A stretch of 40,601 nucleotides of DNA from Candidatus Abawacabacteria bacterium (GTDB taxonomy: Bacteria; Patescibacteriota; Gracilibacteria; RBG-16-42-10): the NCBI GenBank assembly GCA_016207805.1, contig JACQZO010000010.1, positions 1 to 40,601 of the forward strand. Reading direction: 5' to 3'. Both the position numbers and the translations under genes were made by a program. Below the pieces are notes generated by a model. The model ran no database searches, was not told the origin of the DNA, and worked only from the letters and a program-made list of their open reading frames with translations. Below, in pieces: positions 8,905 to 17,198 of the stretch (positions within the stretch are counted from its first letter, which is position 1; every line of letters starts with the position of its first letter).

Positions 8905-10002
8905 TTAAGCGGCTTGTGCTACAACACTACTGTGACTGTCTATATAGGTGCGAATAGTCCACAATTGTTGTAGATTTGTGCCTAGTTCTTTTTGTCTTGC
9001 AGTCCTTTCTGTTTCCTGGGTAATTGTTTGTGATCTATCCATAGCATCTGTGATCGGCTTTCTGGTATCGTCAATAATAGTTCTGATGTCTTGAGCTAAT
9101 GGCAGGGGAATTGATTGCCCATGACCAATGAGTGGGATAGCGGCATTGATCGTGGCTATGTGTCGTTCCAGCTGATCTTTGTTGGCCGGATTGCCAGTCG
9201 ATAGCATTGCTCTGAAAAACATAAGACGTTGCTGCAAAAAGTCATAGGTTAATCTTGCTTCTGGCGCAAGCTGTAACTCTATTGTATTAGGAACTTCGCG
9301 AACAGCAGTCGGTGGTGGCGGAGTGGAGATAAATTGTTGCGCTCTTTCTCTCAGAAGCTGAATCTGAGCAGCATATTCTTTACCTTTGGGAGTAGTCGGT
9401 CCTCCTTGGCTAGTAATGATAAACTGTAACACAAGCTCCGTATTACGATCTTTACTAGCAATTAATCTTAATACTCTTGCTAAAGCATCTCCAGTAATTT
9501 CGGGTAATGTATCTGCTGATTTGCTCATGATATTCTCTGTAGGATTGAGTAGTGTATGCAGTACTTTTTTCTGTTGGCCATGATTGGCTGGAACTTCCTG
9601 AGCCTGCTTCGCTATCTGTGTTAATTGGGCTAAATGAGCTTTGATCGCAGCTTCTGCTAATGCTACCTTTCTTCGTTGGGCCTCTTTCCTTAAATTAGCA
9701 ATTTGACCTAAATATTCGCGTGCTTTATCGGGATTAGCCAAAGAGCTGGTGATTTGATGGAGAGTGTTTTCCACTTGGCCATTGAGAATACTAAGCAATG
9801 CCTTATCTCTTTCCTCCTGAGTCAAGTCTCGAAGTTGAGCAGCTGATGTGTTAAGAATATCCAAAATACTCAAACCTTCAGCTTTACTAAGGACTGCATG
9901 TAAAATCTTTTTCTCCTGACCAGGATTAACGGCAATTGGTTTGCTAGCGTCTATGCTATTATCTACACCACCAATCCCGTCATTTAATTGCATGTCATTC
10001 AT
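8905..10002 (-). CDS. Uncharacterised helical protein with tandem domain duplication
   Basis: I do not recognise this 365-residue protein. It is hydrophilic, predicted helical, with no signal peptide or membrane segment. Two copies of an 80-85-residue domain are visible at about 26-109 and 140-222. Both open with N-x-G-Q-x-K-K-x-L-H and close with a (R/K)EY..QI..LR..AQ helix. A Pro-rich linker (STPPPPTAV) leads to a third helical region. The start at ATG 10000-10002 fits an extended -10 (10021-10029) and an AAGGAAAA sequence about 10 bases upstream; the longer frame to 10050 would start upstream of that promoter. It is rich in Ala, Gln and Leu, like the helical proteins at 18805-26677. Confidence 0.8.
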   Translation of the reverse strand: MNDMQLNDGIGGVDNSIDASKPIAVNPGQEKKILHAVLSKAEGLSILDILNTSAAQLRDLTQEERDKALLSILNGQVENTLHQITSSLANPDKAREYLGQIANLRKEAQRRKVALAEAAIKAHLAQLTQIAKQAQEVPANHGQQKKVLHTLLNPTENIMSKSADTLPEITGDALARVLRLIASKDRNTELVLQFIITSQGGPTTPKGKEYAAQIQLLRERAQQFISTPPPPTAVREVPNTIELQLAPEARLTYDFLQQRLMFFRAMLSTGNPANKDQLERHIATINAAIPLIGHGQSIPLPLAQDIRTIIDDTRKPITDAMDRSQTITQETERTARQKELGTNLQQLWTIRTYIDSHSSVVAQAA

Positions 10003-10020
10003 ACTTTTTGTTTTCCTTTT

Positions 10021-10029
10021 ATTGTAGCA
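10021..10029 (-). promoter_or_regulatory. Extended -10 promoter, TGCTACAAT
   Basis: The minus strand reads TGTGCTACAAT 18 bp before the start codon at 10002. There is no good -35 box. The string TGTG(C/T)TA(C/T)AAT recurs before the genes at 22023 and 26677, which supports it as a promoter class here. Confidence 0.65.
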
Positions 10030-10078
10030 CAGTTGACACTGCTGAGCCATTTTTTGCCTGATGCTATCCGCTCAATAA

Positions 10079-10807
10079 TTAGCTATAAATCTGTGCAACT
10101 ATACTCAAGCTAGCAATAGCAGCTGTCTCTAAACGTAATACTCGTTTCCCTAAACTGAAGGGGATGGCTCCAATAGCCATGAGTTTTTCTTCTTCCTTTT
10201 CAGTGAAACCTCCTTCGGGACCAATAATAACTACAACTTCTGTGACAGCAGTTTGTTTTTGCGGCAATAATGCTATGAGGTTTTGTTTTGTCAGTAAGCT
10301 CGCGAATAGCACCATTTGCTGTCCTTGGAAATGCAAGGCTGATAATTCACTAATGCCGAGAACTTGGGGAATCTTTATTCTGCCAGACTGCTCAGCAGCT
10401 TCAATGATGATTCTATCCATGCGTTCACTTTTAGGTAAGGAATGTCGTTGCGTTCTTGCTGTGATCAATGGAATAAACTTAGTGACACCCAATTCGGTCC
10501 CTTTTTGTAAAATCCATTCCCATTTGTCTGCCTTTTGGGGCAAAGCTTGGATAAGGGTAAGAATATAAGGAAGCTCTCTATCGACACTATTCTGGGCGAG
10601 GATTGTTAGCGTATAAGTGTTATGCTCCTGTGTTGCTATTTTACAAAGATATTCTTGACCATTTTGATCAAAGAAAAGAAAGGAATCATCTAGCTTTGCC
10701 CGCAGCACATTTTTGAGCTGATAATATAAATCACTGTGCTCTTTACTATTGAGAGTGAACTTTTGATCAATGATCTGAGGGAGTGATGATAAATAGAATC
10801 TATGCAT
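10079..10807 (-). CDS. rsmE: 16S rRNA (uracil-1498-N3)-methyltransferase RsmE
   Basis: A 242-residue SPOUT-class methyltransferase that methylates U1498 of 16S rRNA using S-adenosylmethionine. An N-terminal PUA-like domain (MHRFYLS, then RAKLDDSFLFFD) is followed by the knotted catalytic domain. Family motifs are QKGTELGVTKFIPLIT, ERMDRIIIEAAEQSGR, the SAM loop GPEGGFTEKE near 197 and the knot LGKRVLRLETAAI. Length is normal for the family. It lies divergently to the FN3-like gene at 10947 and upstream of the helical gene at 10002, which has its own promoter. Confidence 0.95.
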   Translation of the reverse strand: MHRFYLSSLPQIIDQKFTLNSKEHSDLYYQLKNVLRAKLDDSFLFFDQNGQEYLCKIATQEHNTYTLTILAQNSVDRELPYILTLIQALPQKADKWEWILQKGTELGVTKFIPLITARTQRHSLPKSERMDRIIIEAAEQSGRIKIPQVLGISELSALHFQGQQMVLFASLLTKQNLIALLPQKQTAVTEVVVIIGPEGGFTEKEEEKLMAIGAIPFSLGKRVLRLETAAIASLSIVAQIYS

Positions 10808-10946
10808 AAACTAATTGAATATCCTTAAATAGAGAAAGCTTAGATATCATTTCTTACAATAGAAGAGATGTATATTACAGAATACTAAATAGACATTGTC
10901 AAATGTTAAAAAGTGTGTAACAATCATCCCTTCATTTATTTTATCT

Positions 10947-11753
10947 ATGAAAAAGCTGGCAATTTGTCTATTGGCGCTAGTAGCTCTACCAATACTTTCA
11001 CTTCATTTCTTGGCGGCAAAAGCTGATACAGAAATTCTGCCAAAAGGGGAAGAACTTTCTAATGCGACTCCACAAGAACCAATAGATTGGGCACATTTTG
11101 CTGACTTTCTAAAACCAGTAAATGTTTTATCGCCTAGACAGCATGAAGTATTGAAAAATAATCCCCGCAAAGCCGGTATTGGTTGGGAAAAGCTAGTTGA
11201 TGCGATGGACTATGAAGTGGAATTGGCTTGTGAATTTTGTGCTGATAGCAAAGTGGCATGGAGCAAAGTAGTGCGTAAAAGTGTGCATTATTATACCCAT
11301 TGGATCACTCCTGCTTTGGCTCATGAAGGGAAATATCGTTTCCGTGTTCGTGGTATTGCCCAAAGTGGCTTGATGGGCCCATGGTCAGACTATCGTTACT
11401 TCACCTATGATACTAAGCCCATTGTCTACCTTCCCAAGCGCACAGAAACATATGGCATTGCGGCACCAAAACTATTAATGCCTCAACAAGGAGAAATGTT
11501 TAAACCTTCAGCGACTGTGGATGCAGTGTGGGAACCATTGGCAAAAGTACTTTCTTATGAAGTTGAGCTTGGTTGTCGTCAATGTAAAGCAAATCAAGAG
11601 TGGATCACTACGAAGCACACAACCCTAGACACCACATTACACTTAGATTCTTTTCAAAAGAGTCAAGAATATCGTTTTCGAGTAAGAGCACTTGATACCG
11701 CCGGGAAAATGGGCATTTGGTCAGATTATCGCTATTTTACTATTCAAGAGTAG
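10947..11753 (+). CDS. Secreted protein with two fibronectin-III-like domains
   Basis: A 268-residue exported protein. The start at ATG 10947 gives MKKLAICLLALVALPILSL, a classical signal peptide; a TTG-started frame 51 bp upstream would bury it. Two similar beta-sandwich domains follow (about residues 70-150 and 175-268 of the mature frame). Each has a W..L....YEVEL strand, then CxxC (CEFC, CRQC), a YRFRVR strand and the ending G.WSDYRYFT. These look like FN3-type domains of the kind used in cell-surface binding; each carries one CxxC that could form a disulfide. No enzymatic motif is visible. It stands alone, upstream of leuS with a repeat-filled gap. Confidence 0.8.
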   Translation: MKKLAICLLALVALPILSLHFLAAKADTEILPKGEELSNATPQEPIDWAHFADFLKPVNVLSPRQHEVLKNNPRKAGIGWEKLVDAMDYEVELACEFCADSKVAWSKVVRKSVHYYTHWITPALAHEGKYRFRVRGIAQSGLMGPWSDYRYFTYDTKPIVYLPKRTETYGIAAPKLLMPQQGEMFKPSATVDAVWEPLAKVLSYEVELGCRQCKANQEWITTKHTTLDTTLHLDSFQKSQEYRFRVRALDTAGKMGIWSDYRYFTIQE

Positions 11754-11760
11754 CAAAAAA

Positions 11761-11788
11761 ATTCTGAATGCTGAATGCTGAATTGAGG
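11761..11788. repeat. Heptad tandem array, NNNCTGA family, after the FN3-like gene
   Basis: Four 7-bp units (ATTCTGA, ATGCTGA, ATGCTGA, ATTGAGG) start 7 bp after the stop codon. The right border CTGAATTGAGG is the same as at 4855-4889. Confidence 0.82.
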
Positions 11789-11866
11789 TAGGAGGCTACG
11801 CGGCTTTTTCAATTTTATTGAAAAAGTTATACATCATTGTTTGCTCAACAACTTTCGTCCCACTGT

Positions 11867-11901
11867 CCATTCCGAATTCAGAATTCCGAATTTCGAATTC
11901 T
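11867..11901. repeat. Heptad tandem array, GAATTCN family, upstream of leuS
   Basis: 7-bp units CCATTCC, GAATTCA, GAATTCC, GAATTTC, GAATTCT. The units are nearly self-complementary (GAATTC), so the array can fold on either strand. It ends just before the leuS extended -10. Confidence 0.8.
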
Positions 11902-11903
11902 TT

Positions 11904-11912
11904 TGCTATTAT
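11904..11912 (+). promoter_or_regulatory. Extended -10 promoter of leuS, TGCTATTAT
   Basis: TG, one base, TATTAT ends 21 bp before the leuS ATG. The region where a -35 would lie falls in the GAATTC heptads and matches poorly. The short leader has no Shine-Dalgarno sequence. Confidence 0.5.
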
Positions 11913-11933
11913 CCTTCCGCTTTAGCCTTATTT

Positions 11934-14384
11934 ATGTCCTTTGATCCTGCTGTTATAGAAGCAAAATGGCGAAAACGTTGGCAAGATGAAAAAGTATATC
12001 GTACCCCTAATAATCTCGATCGGCCAAAATGTTATGTGCTTGATATGTTCCCATATCCCTCAGGGGCGGGACTGCATGTCGGTCATCCGCTAGGCTATAT
12101 TGGCTCGGATATTATTGCTCGTTTTAAACGCATGACCGGCCATGATGTATTGCATCCTATGGGTTGGGATGCATTTGGTTTGCCAGCAGAAAATTATGCG
12201 ATCAAGACAGGCACCCATCCGCGGGTGACTACGGAAAAAAATATTCAAAATTTTCATCGTCAATTAGAAAGCTTTGGTTTTTCTTATGATTGGGAAAGAG
12301 AATTGAGTACAGTGGACCCTAAATATTACAAATGGACACAATGGATTTTTGTGCAATTATTTAAGCAAGGTTTGGCCTATGAAGCAGAAATGCCTATTAA
12401 TTGGTGTCCTAGCTGCAAAACTGGCTTAGCTAATGAGGAAGTAGTAGATGGTGCCTGTGAACGTTGTGGTACTACGGTAGTGCGGAAAGATTTGCGTCAA
12501 TGGGTACTAAGAATTACCAAATATGCTGATCGTTTATTAGCTGGTCTAAAAAATGTTCATTGGCCAGAGAAGACTCGCATTGCTCAAGAAAATTGGATTG
12601 GTCGAAGTGAAGGAACAGAAATCCATTTTGGTTTAGAAAATAAGGAAGAAAAAATAACCGTCTTTACCACTCGTATAGACACTATTTATGGTTGTACTTA
12701 TGTAGTCTTGGCCCCAGAGCATCCTTTGGTTAGCTCATTGGTTACGGCTAAACAAAAGAAGGAAGTAGAGCAATATATCGACACTACTAAGAAAAAAAGC
12801 GATTTGGAGCGTACCGATCTCAACAAAGATAAAACTGGTGTCTTCACAGGTAGCTTTGCCTTGAATCCTTATACCAATGAGTATGTTCCTATCTGGTTAG
12901 CTGATTATGTTTTGGGTCACTATGGTACTGGAGCGGTGATGGCCGTGCCGGCTCATGATGAACGTGACTTCGAATTTGCTCAGAAGTATCAATTGCCAAT
13001 CAAAACAGTCATTGTGCCGGAAAAATTAACTTTAGATAATCAAGTTTCTCTGTGGACTAAAGATTTCTCTCCAGAAGCGGCTGGTATGCAATTGCCTTAT
13101 TGTGATGATGGTATTTGTATTAATTCCGATACTTTAAGTGGTTTAACTAGTGAGACTGCTCGCAAGAAAGCAGTTGAGTTGGGAATGGCCAAAGGCTTTG
13201 CTCAACAGAAAGTGAATTATCGTCTGCATGACTGGGTATTTTCTCGGCAACGTTATTGGGGAGAACCAATACCAATTGTGCACTGTGAATCCTGTGGGCC
13301 TGTGGCTATACCGGAAGAAGAATTGCCCTTATTGTTACCTGAAGTAGAAAAGTACGAACCAACTGGTACCGGTGAATCACCTTTGGCTAGTATTACGGAA
13401 TGGGTCAATACCACATGTCCTAAATGCCAGAAACCAGCGAAAAGAGAGACCAACACTATGCCTCAATGGGCGGGCTCTTGTTGGTACTTTTTGCGCTTTA
13501 TTGATCCTTTCAATGAGCAATCTTTAGCTGATTACGATTTGTTGAAACGTTGGATGCCAGTAGATATGTATATCGGTGGTTCTGAGCATGCGGTGCTCCA
13601 TCTGCTTTATGCCCGTTTTTGGAATATGTTTTTGTATGATATCAAGGTGGTGCCTTATGAAGAACCCTTCAAAACTTTGAAACATCAAGGAATTATTTTA
13701 GGTGAAAATAGCCAAAAAATGAGCAAATCTCGCGGTAATGTAGTGAATCCTGATGTGATAATTAATCAATATGGCGCGGATACGTTTCGTTTATACGAGA
13801 TGTTCATGGGACCATTTACGGAAATGAAGCCGTGGAGTACCCAATCGATTGAAGGTGTGTCACGCTTTTTAAGCAAAGTTTGGCGTTTGCTAGAAAAAAC
13901 TCTTACTGGGGATGAAGAGAATGAATTAACGTGTTTAGTTCATAAAACAATTAAGAAAGTAGGAGAAGATATTGAAGCACTCTCTTTCAACACAGCGATT
14001 AGCCAAATGATGATATTGGTGAATGCTTTAGGAGAAAAAGAAACAGTGTATCAGCCTTACTTAGAAGCGCTGCTAAAATTACTAGCACCTTTTGCTCCTC
14101 ATATAAGTGAAGAGCTCTGGGAAAAGTTGGGGCACACATCCTTCTTGGTATCGGAAAGTTGGCCGCACTATGAAAATCGTTATTTAGTAGAAACAGAAAT
14201 TGAGATTCCCATTCAAGTAAATGGAAAAGTTCGAGATGTGATGAAAGTAGCAGCTGATATTGAGAAAGAGGAAATTCTAAGCCGGGCAAAAGCTTCACCA
14301 GCGGTAGCAAAATGGTTAGAAAGCGGCAAGCTGGAAAAGGAAATTTATATACCTGGGAAAATGGTGAATTTGGTGGTTAAGTAA
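11934..14384 (+). CDS. leuS: Leucyl-tRNA synthetase
   Basis: An 816-residue class I synthetase that charges tRNA-Leu. The catalytic HIGH motif appears as HVGH (about 48-51, in YPSGAGLHVGHPLGY) and the KMSKS loop as QKMSKSRGNV near 596. The CP1 editing domain has the Thr-rich TVFTTRIDTIYG and GAVMAVPAHDERDF with the conserved Asp. A Cys4 zinc knuckle is seen in CPSCKTGLANEEVVDGACERC. Length is normal for bacterial LeuS. The start is ATG 11934 (MSFDPAVIEAKW). A TTG-started extension to 11841 is made of the upstream heptad array and is rejected. Monocistronic, followed by a repeat-bearing spacer. Confidence 0.97.
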   Translation: MSFDPAVIEAKWRKRWQDEKVYRTPNNLDRPKCYVLDMFPYPSGAGLHVGHPLGYIGSDIIARFKRMTGHDVLHPMGWDAFGLPAENYAIKTGTHPRVTTEKNIQNFHRQLESFGFSYDWERELSTVDPKYYKWTQWIFVQLFKQGLAYEAEMPINWCPSCKTGLANEEVVDGACERCGTTVVRKDLRQWVLRITKYADRLLAGLKNVHWPEKTRIAQENWIGRSEGTEIHFGLENKEEKITVFTTRIDTIYGCTYVVLAPEHPLVSSLVTAKQKKEVEQYIDTTKKKSDLERTDLNKDKTGVFTGSFALNPYTNEYVPIWLADYVLGHYGTGAVMAVPAHDERDFEFAQKYQLPIKTVIVPEKLTLDNQVSLWTKDFSPEAAGMQLPYCDDGICINSDTLSGLTSETARKKAVELGMAKGFAQQKVNYRLHDWVFSRQRYWGEPIPIVHCESCGPVAIPEEELPLLLPEVEKYEPTGTGESPLASITEWVNTTCPKCQKPAKRETNTMPQWAGSCWYFLRFIDPFNEQSLADYDLLKRWMPVDMYIGGSEHAVLHLLYARFWNMFLYDIKVVPYEEPFKTLKHQGIILGENSQKMSKSRGNVVNPDVIINQYGADTFRLYEMFMGPFTEMKPWSTQSIEGVSRFLSKVWRLLEKTLTGDEENELTCLVHKTIKKVGEDIEALSFNTAISQMMILVNALGEKETVYQPYLEALLKLLAPFAPHISEELWEKLGHTSFLVSESWPHYENRYLVETEIEIPIQVNGKVRDVMKVAADIEKEEILSRAKASPAVAKWLESGKLEKEIYIPGKMVNLVVK

Positions 14385-14443
14385 CTATGCATACCAATAC
14401 TATCGGTGGTTCATGAGTGCTAATGATTACAAGCTCCATCAGC

Positions 14444-14498
14444 ATCAGATCCCTCCCTTCGATTCCACTCAGGGCAGGCTTGCGCTCGGGATGACAAG
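14444..14498 (+). repeat. Dispersed intergenic repeat, copy 1
   Basis: The element runs from ATCAGATCCC to CGGGATGACAAG. On the other strand it reads TTGTCATCCCGAGCG to GAGGGATCTGAT. Sequences of this form (GTCATCCCGAGC...GGGATCT) are, as I recall, scattered through spacers of many unrelated bacteria. Copy 2 lies inverted 92 bp away. Confidence 0.7.
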
Positions 14499-14589
14499 TG
14501 TGTGTGTTTATTCACCAAACAAGCTGGTCAGTTTTTGCTTAGGTAAGAGACAATTGACCAATTTGTTTGAGTGCCATTCCCTTGTCTCA

Positions 14590-14620
14590 TTGTCATCTCG
14601 ACCTCGTGGAGAGATCTGAT
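14590..14620 (-). repeat. Dispersed intergenic repeat, copy 2 (inverted, shorter)
   Basis: TTGTCATCTCGACC to GAGAGATCTGAT. It is inverted to copy 1: ATCAGATC (14444-14451) pairs with GATCTGAT (14613-14620), and GATGACAA (14490-14497) pairs with TTGTCATC (14590-14597). The pair can fold into one long stem between the convergent genes. Confidence 0.7.
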
Positions 14621-14675
14621 ACTGATAAAGTTAACAATTTTTGTTTGCCTATAACTTAACAATGAGCTTCTATTT

Positions 14676-15383
14676 TTAATTAAAACTATCAAAATCAATC
14701 TCATCAAGTTCAGCCATAGTCTCATCAATACTATCGAGCTCAGATTCAAAGTCACTGCTCGAGGTAGTAGTGCTGAACGGTTGATTCGTTTGTTTTACTT
14801 GTAGTCCTCGATAAAGGACCCTGGCCATTTTTGCTCGTAGGAATTCATTATGAATGCCATAATAATCACCATTGGGGAGAGCTGAAAGATTGAAATTTCT
14901 GACATAGAGAATATATGGCGCCCACCAGTCAGTGGCTCGCACGTCTTGATATAAGTTTTGCGTCACGCTTGGTAATCGTAGCTGTAGACTATTAAGAATA
15001 ATCTTCAAAGCTTCAATTTCAGTAACTTTATTATTTGGTTTAAATGTTCCATCTGGATAACCTTGCAAAATACCATTGCTACGAGCGGTATAAGCATAAG
15101 CATGACACCAGTTACTAGTTGGCAAGTCGGGAAAGATTGATGATTGCGGTGTAACCAAAGAGATATTGCTGGTTTTAAGGGCTATTTTGGTTAGCTCACA
15201 ACGAGTCAGGCCCAATTCAGGATGAAACTTGCCGTCTTCACTGCCACTAATAATATTTTGTGCTTGCAAATAGTTAATTGCAGTAGAGTCTGGATGGATG
15301 CTGCTGACATCGCTAAAACTGGCAAAAACGGTACCAGAGGTGCCGAGCAAGAAAGAACCAATAATAAGTAACTTTTTGATCAC
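14676..15383 (-). CDS. S-layer homology (SLH) domain protein
   Basis: A 235-residue exported protein with a signal peptide (about 1-21, KKLLIIGSFLLGTSGTVFA). Three SLH domains follow at about 22-75, 82-135 and 144-195. Each shows the FxDV/FPDL opening, a G(I/Y)xxG turn (SGSEDGKFHPELGLTRCE; LQGYPDGTFKPNNKVTEIE) and the TR.E helix. SLH domains bind secondary cell-wall polymers. After them there is only a Ser/Thr linker and an acidic tail ending DEIDFDSFN, so it has no effector domain. The start is GTG (15381-15383). It follows the sigma/anti-sigma pair by 71 bp on the same strand and may be part of that transcript or a target of that sigma factor. Confidence 0.85.
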   Translation of the reverse strand: MIKKLLIIGSFLLGTSGTVFASFSDVSSIHPDSTAINYLQAQNIISGSEDGKFHPELGLTRCELTKIALKTSNISLVTPQSSIFPDLPTSNWCHAYAYTARSNGILQGYPDGTFKPNNKVTEIEALKIILNSLQLRLPSVTQNLYQDVRATDWWAPYILYVRNFNLSALPNGDYYGIHNEFLRAKMARVLYRGLQVKQTNQPFSTTTSSSDFESELDSIDETMAELDEIDFDSFN

Positions 15384-15454
15384 AAGTATTTAGGGTAAAT
15401 GGCTCAAGTAAATGTCTTTTTCAAAGTAAAGTGTTTTACTTTTACTGTCAAAAT

Positions 15455-15769
15455 TTATTCTACCAATTGGGTTTGAATGGTGCTCAGAGCAGTATCAATA
15501 TCGAGTGTTTGAATATCAGTTTCTAAATCATGCAACTGCTGCAAAAAATAATCGTCATTTGGGGCTACTATAGTATTGGAGTGAAAAGGCTGCAGAATTA
15601 AAAATAGCGAGCCCGCTATTGCCAAGACCGGAATACTTAACCATGCCCACCAATGATGAGACTTCATTCGCTCTCCCAAAAGATCATGTTCTAACTTTTT
15701 GACAAATTCCTTTTTTGGGCGATCCTTACTAGCTTTCAAAAGTTGAGTCATAGATTCTTCAGTTGGCAT
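15455..15769 (-). CDS. Probable membrane anti-sigma factor
   Basis: A 104-residue protein with a soluble N-terminus (about 1-40, Lys/Arg-rich), one membrane segment near 46-62 (WLSIPVLAIAGSLFLIL) and an extracytoplasmic C-terminal helix. There is no recognisable zinc-binding anti-sigma motif. The role is inferred from context: its ATG (MPTEESMTQLL) overlaps the end of the ECF sigma gene by 11 bp, the coupling usually seen for sigma/anti-sigma pairs. A longer frame to 15829 lies inside the sigma gene and is unlikely. It could instead be an unrelated small membrane protein. Confidence 0.65.
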   Translation of the reverse strand: MPTEESMTQLLKASKDRPKKEFVKKLEHDLLGERMKSHHWWAWLSIPVLAIAGSLFLILQPFHSNTIVAPNDDYFLQQLHDLETDIQTLDIDTALSTIQTQLVE

Positions 15770-16307
15770 ATAATAAAGGGTAAATAGTAGCAGCTTTTTT
15801 AAGGGCACGATGTTGTAATACTTTGACATTTTCTGGAGTCAATTTGAGCTGATGAGCAGTTTCTTTGATTGAATAATTTTTCAAGAAACGATACCTAAGC
15901 ACTTTTCGGTATTGTCGAGGTAATTGACGTAAAATATTGTGCACGGTTTTTTCACTGTGGATTAATGGCTCATATTGCTCAGTTTGGGGGATTTCCTGGG
16001 CTAAATAATCTGCTAACGGGATCTCTTTTCCCTTTTTATAAACACTGCGCCAATGATCATTGAGGGTGAATCTTGCTATTGTGAAGATCCAAGTCTGAAA
16101 CTTTGCTTCAAAACGAAAACTTTTGATGGATTGTAAAATTTTGAAAAAAGTCTGGGAAGTAAGATCTTCTGCCTCTTCTCTGTGTTGTACATGGTATAAG
16201 AAAAAACGATAGAGAGAAGTAATATAGTGATGATATAAAGGACGAAAGCTTTCTATATTACCAGCCTGGACTTTTCGGATTAAATCAGTTTCATCGTGAA
16301 GCAACAT
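15759..16307 (-). CDS. ECF-type RNA polymerase sigma factor
   Basis: A 182-residue sigma-70-family factor with only regions 2 and 4, as in ECF sigmas. Region 2 spans about 8-80 (HREEAEDLTSQTFFKILQSIKSF, then FQTWIFTIARFTLNDHWR). Region 4 spans about 115-178 (LPRQYRKVLRYRFLKNYSIKETAHQLKLTPENVKVLQHRALKK in shorter segments, with the helix-turn-helix at SIKETAHQLKLTPENVK). Such factors direct responses to envelope or surface signals. I use ATG 16305-16307 (MLLHDETDL) rather than TTG 16313. A TATAGT -10 candidate lies at 16328-16333, with a poor -35. The gene ends in TGA inside the overlapping anti-sigma start. Confidence 0.9.
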   Translation of the reverse strand: MLLHDETDLIRKVQAGNIESFRPLYHHYITSLYRFFLYHVQHREEAEDLTSQTFFKILQSIKSFRFEAKFQTWIFTIARFTLNDHWRSVYKKGKEIPLADYLAQEIPQTEQYEPLIHSEKTVHNILRQLPRQYRKVLRYRFLKNYSIKETAHQLKLTPENVKVLQHRALKKAATIYPLLYAN

Positions 16308-16353
16308 GTTCAACAGTTATCTACATTACTATAGTCGGAAGGGTGTTACGAAG

Positions 16354-16387
16354 AAATTACGAATTACGAATTACAAATTACGAATGG
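16354..16387 (-). repeat. Heptad tandem array, GTAATTN family, at the IMPase 3' end
   Basis: Four 7-bp units (plus strand AAATTAC, GAATTAC, GAATTAC, AAATTAC, then GAATG) with the border CATTCGTAATT on the gene strand. The TAA stop codon of the IMPase gene (16371-16373) lies inside the array. Confidence 0.88.
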
Positions 16388-17156
16388 AGGGAAGGGCAGG
16401 GGAGATCACTTGTAGGAAGTCATTGTGGACTTGGCCATTGGTGATGAGGTGACCATTTACTTCTCTATCGTAAGGCTGAGCTTCGCCAGTTAAGCTGGTC
16501 ATTTGGCCACCAGCTTCTTCGATAAGCACTTGAAGGGCTGCTGAGTCGTGAGCTTTTTTGCCGGCGAATATGCTTGCTAATAAATCGCCACTAGCTACTA
16601 GCATACCCATATAAATAGTGGATCCTAGGCTTACGATATGAATATTTTCTTTTCGAGCAAATTGCATGATTGTTTTGAGCAGTGTGGGATAACGGCGACT
16701 AGGTACTACCCCAATGAGCCCTCGATTAAGCGTTATTTGTTTATTGACATAGATTCGTTTTTGATTGAGGTAAGCTCCCTGGCCAGCTTCAGCAAAAAAT
16801 AATCTATCCAAGAAAGGATCATAAATAGTACTTAGTATGCTTTTCCCTTGATGGACCAAGGCCAAAGCAAAAACGCAATTTGGTATCCCATGAGAAAATG
16901 GGGTGGTGCCATCGACCGGGTCACATACCCAAACAAATTCACTAGCCTGCAATTTGCTTCCTTCTTCGGCCATGATGCTATGGCTAGGATAATGAGCTTG
17001 AATCTCATCTAATACTAATTGATTGATAGCTAAGTCCGTTAAAGTCACGGGACTATTATCTTCTTTCCATTCCTTAACCATATTGTGCTGGAAATTGTTT
17101 TTGATAATGGTCCCTGCTTGATAGGCGAGGCTGATGGCGAGATCACGGTAATGCAT
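16371..17156 (-). CDS. Inositol monophosphatase-family phosphatase
   Basis: A 261-residue magnesium-dependent phosphatase of the IMPase/CysQ/HisN superfamily. The metal site is visible: Glu64-Glu65 in MAEEG, Asp79 and Asp82 in DPVDGTTPF, and Asp204 in AHDSAALQVLIEEAGG. The substrate cannot be told from sequence; inositol phosphate, histidinol phosphate and PAP are all possible. The final residues (IRNL) and the stop codon are encoded by a GTAATT heptad array, so the original C-terminus may have been altered. It lies 42 bp after the SLH-SGNH gene on the same strand. Confidence 0.9.
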   Translation of the reverse strand: MHYRDLAISLAYQAGTIIKNNFQHNMVKEWKEDNSPVTLTDLAINQLVLDEIQAHYPSHSIMAEEGSKLQASEFVWVCDPVDGTTPFSHGIPNCVFALALVHQGKSILSTIYDPFLDRLFFAEAGQGAYLNQKRIYVNKQITLNRGLIGVVPSRRYPTLLKTIMQFARKENIHIVSLGSTIYMGMLVASGDLLASIFAGKKAHDSAALQVLIEEAGGQMTSLTGEAQPYDREVNGHLITNGQVHNDFLQVISPALPSIRNL

Positions 17157-17198
17157 GAGGCAGAGTCAGAATGAAGTGATGCCGGTAATTGGCATGCT

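Larger units (their letters stand above)
14385..14675. other. Convergent spacer between leuS and an SLH gene
   Basis: This 291-bp gap between convergent genes contains two inverted dispersed-repeat copies (14444-14498 and 14590-14620) and no gene I can support. A short open frame at 14413-14619 translates the repeat and is not credible. Confidence 0.6.

Noticed and set aside
11841..11933. TTG-started N-terminal extension of leuS
   Set aside because: The extension is encoded by the GAATTC heptad array and includes the extended -10 box; LeuS proteins begin at MSFDPAVIEAKW-like sequence.
14413..14619. Open frame of 68 codons on the plus strand after leuS
   Set aside because: It is a translation of the two dispersed-repeat copies; such frames are produced by this repeat and show no protein-like features.
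16371..17156. IMPase as a broken gene because the array cuts its end
   Set aside because: All metal ligands are present and the length (261) is normal for the family, so only the last few residues are likely affected.
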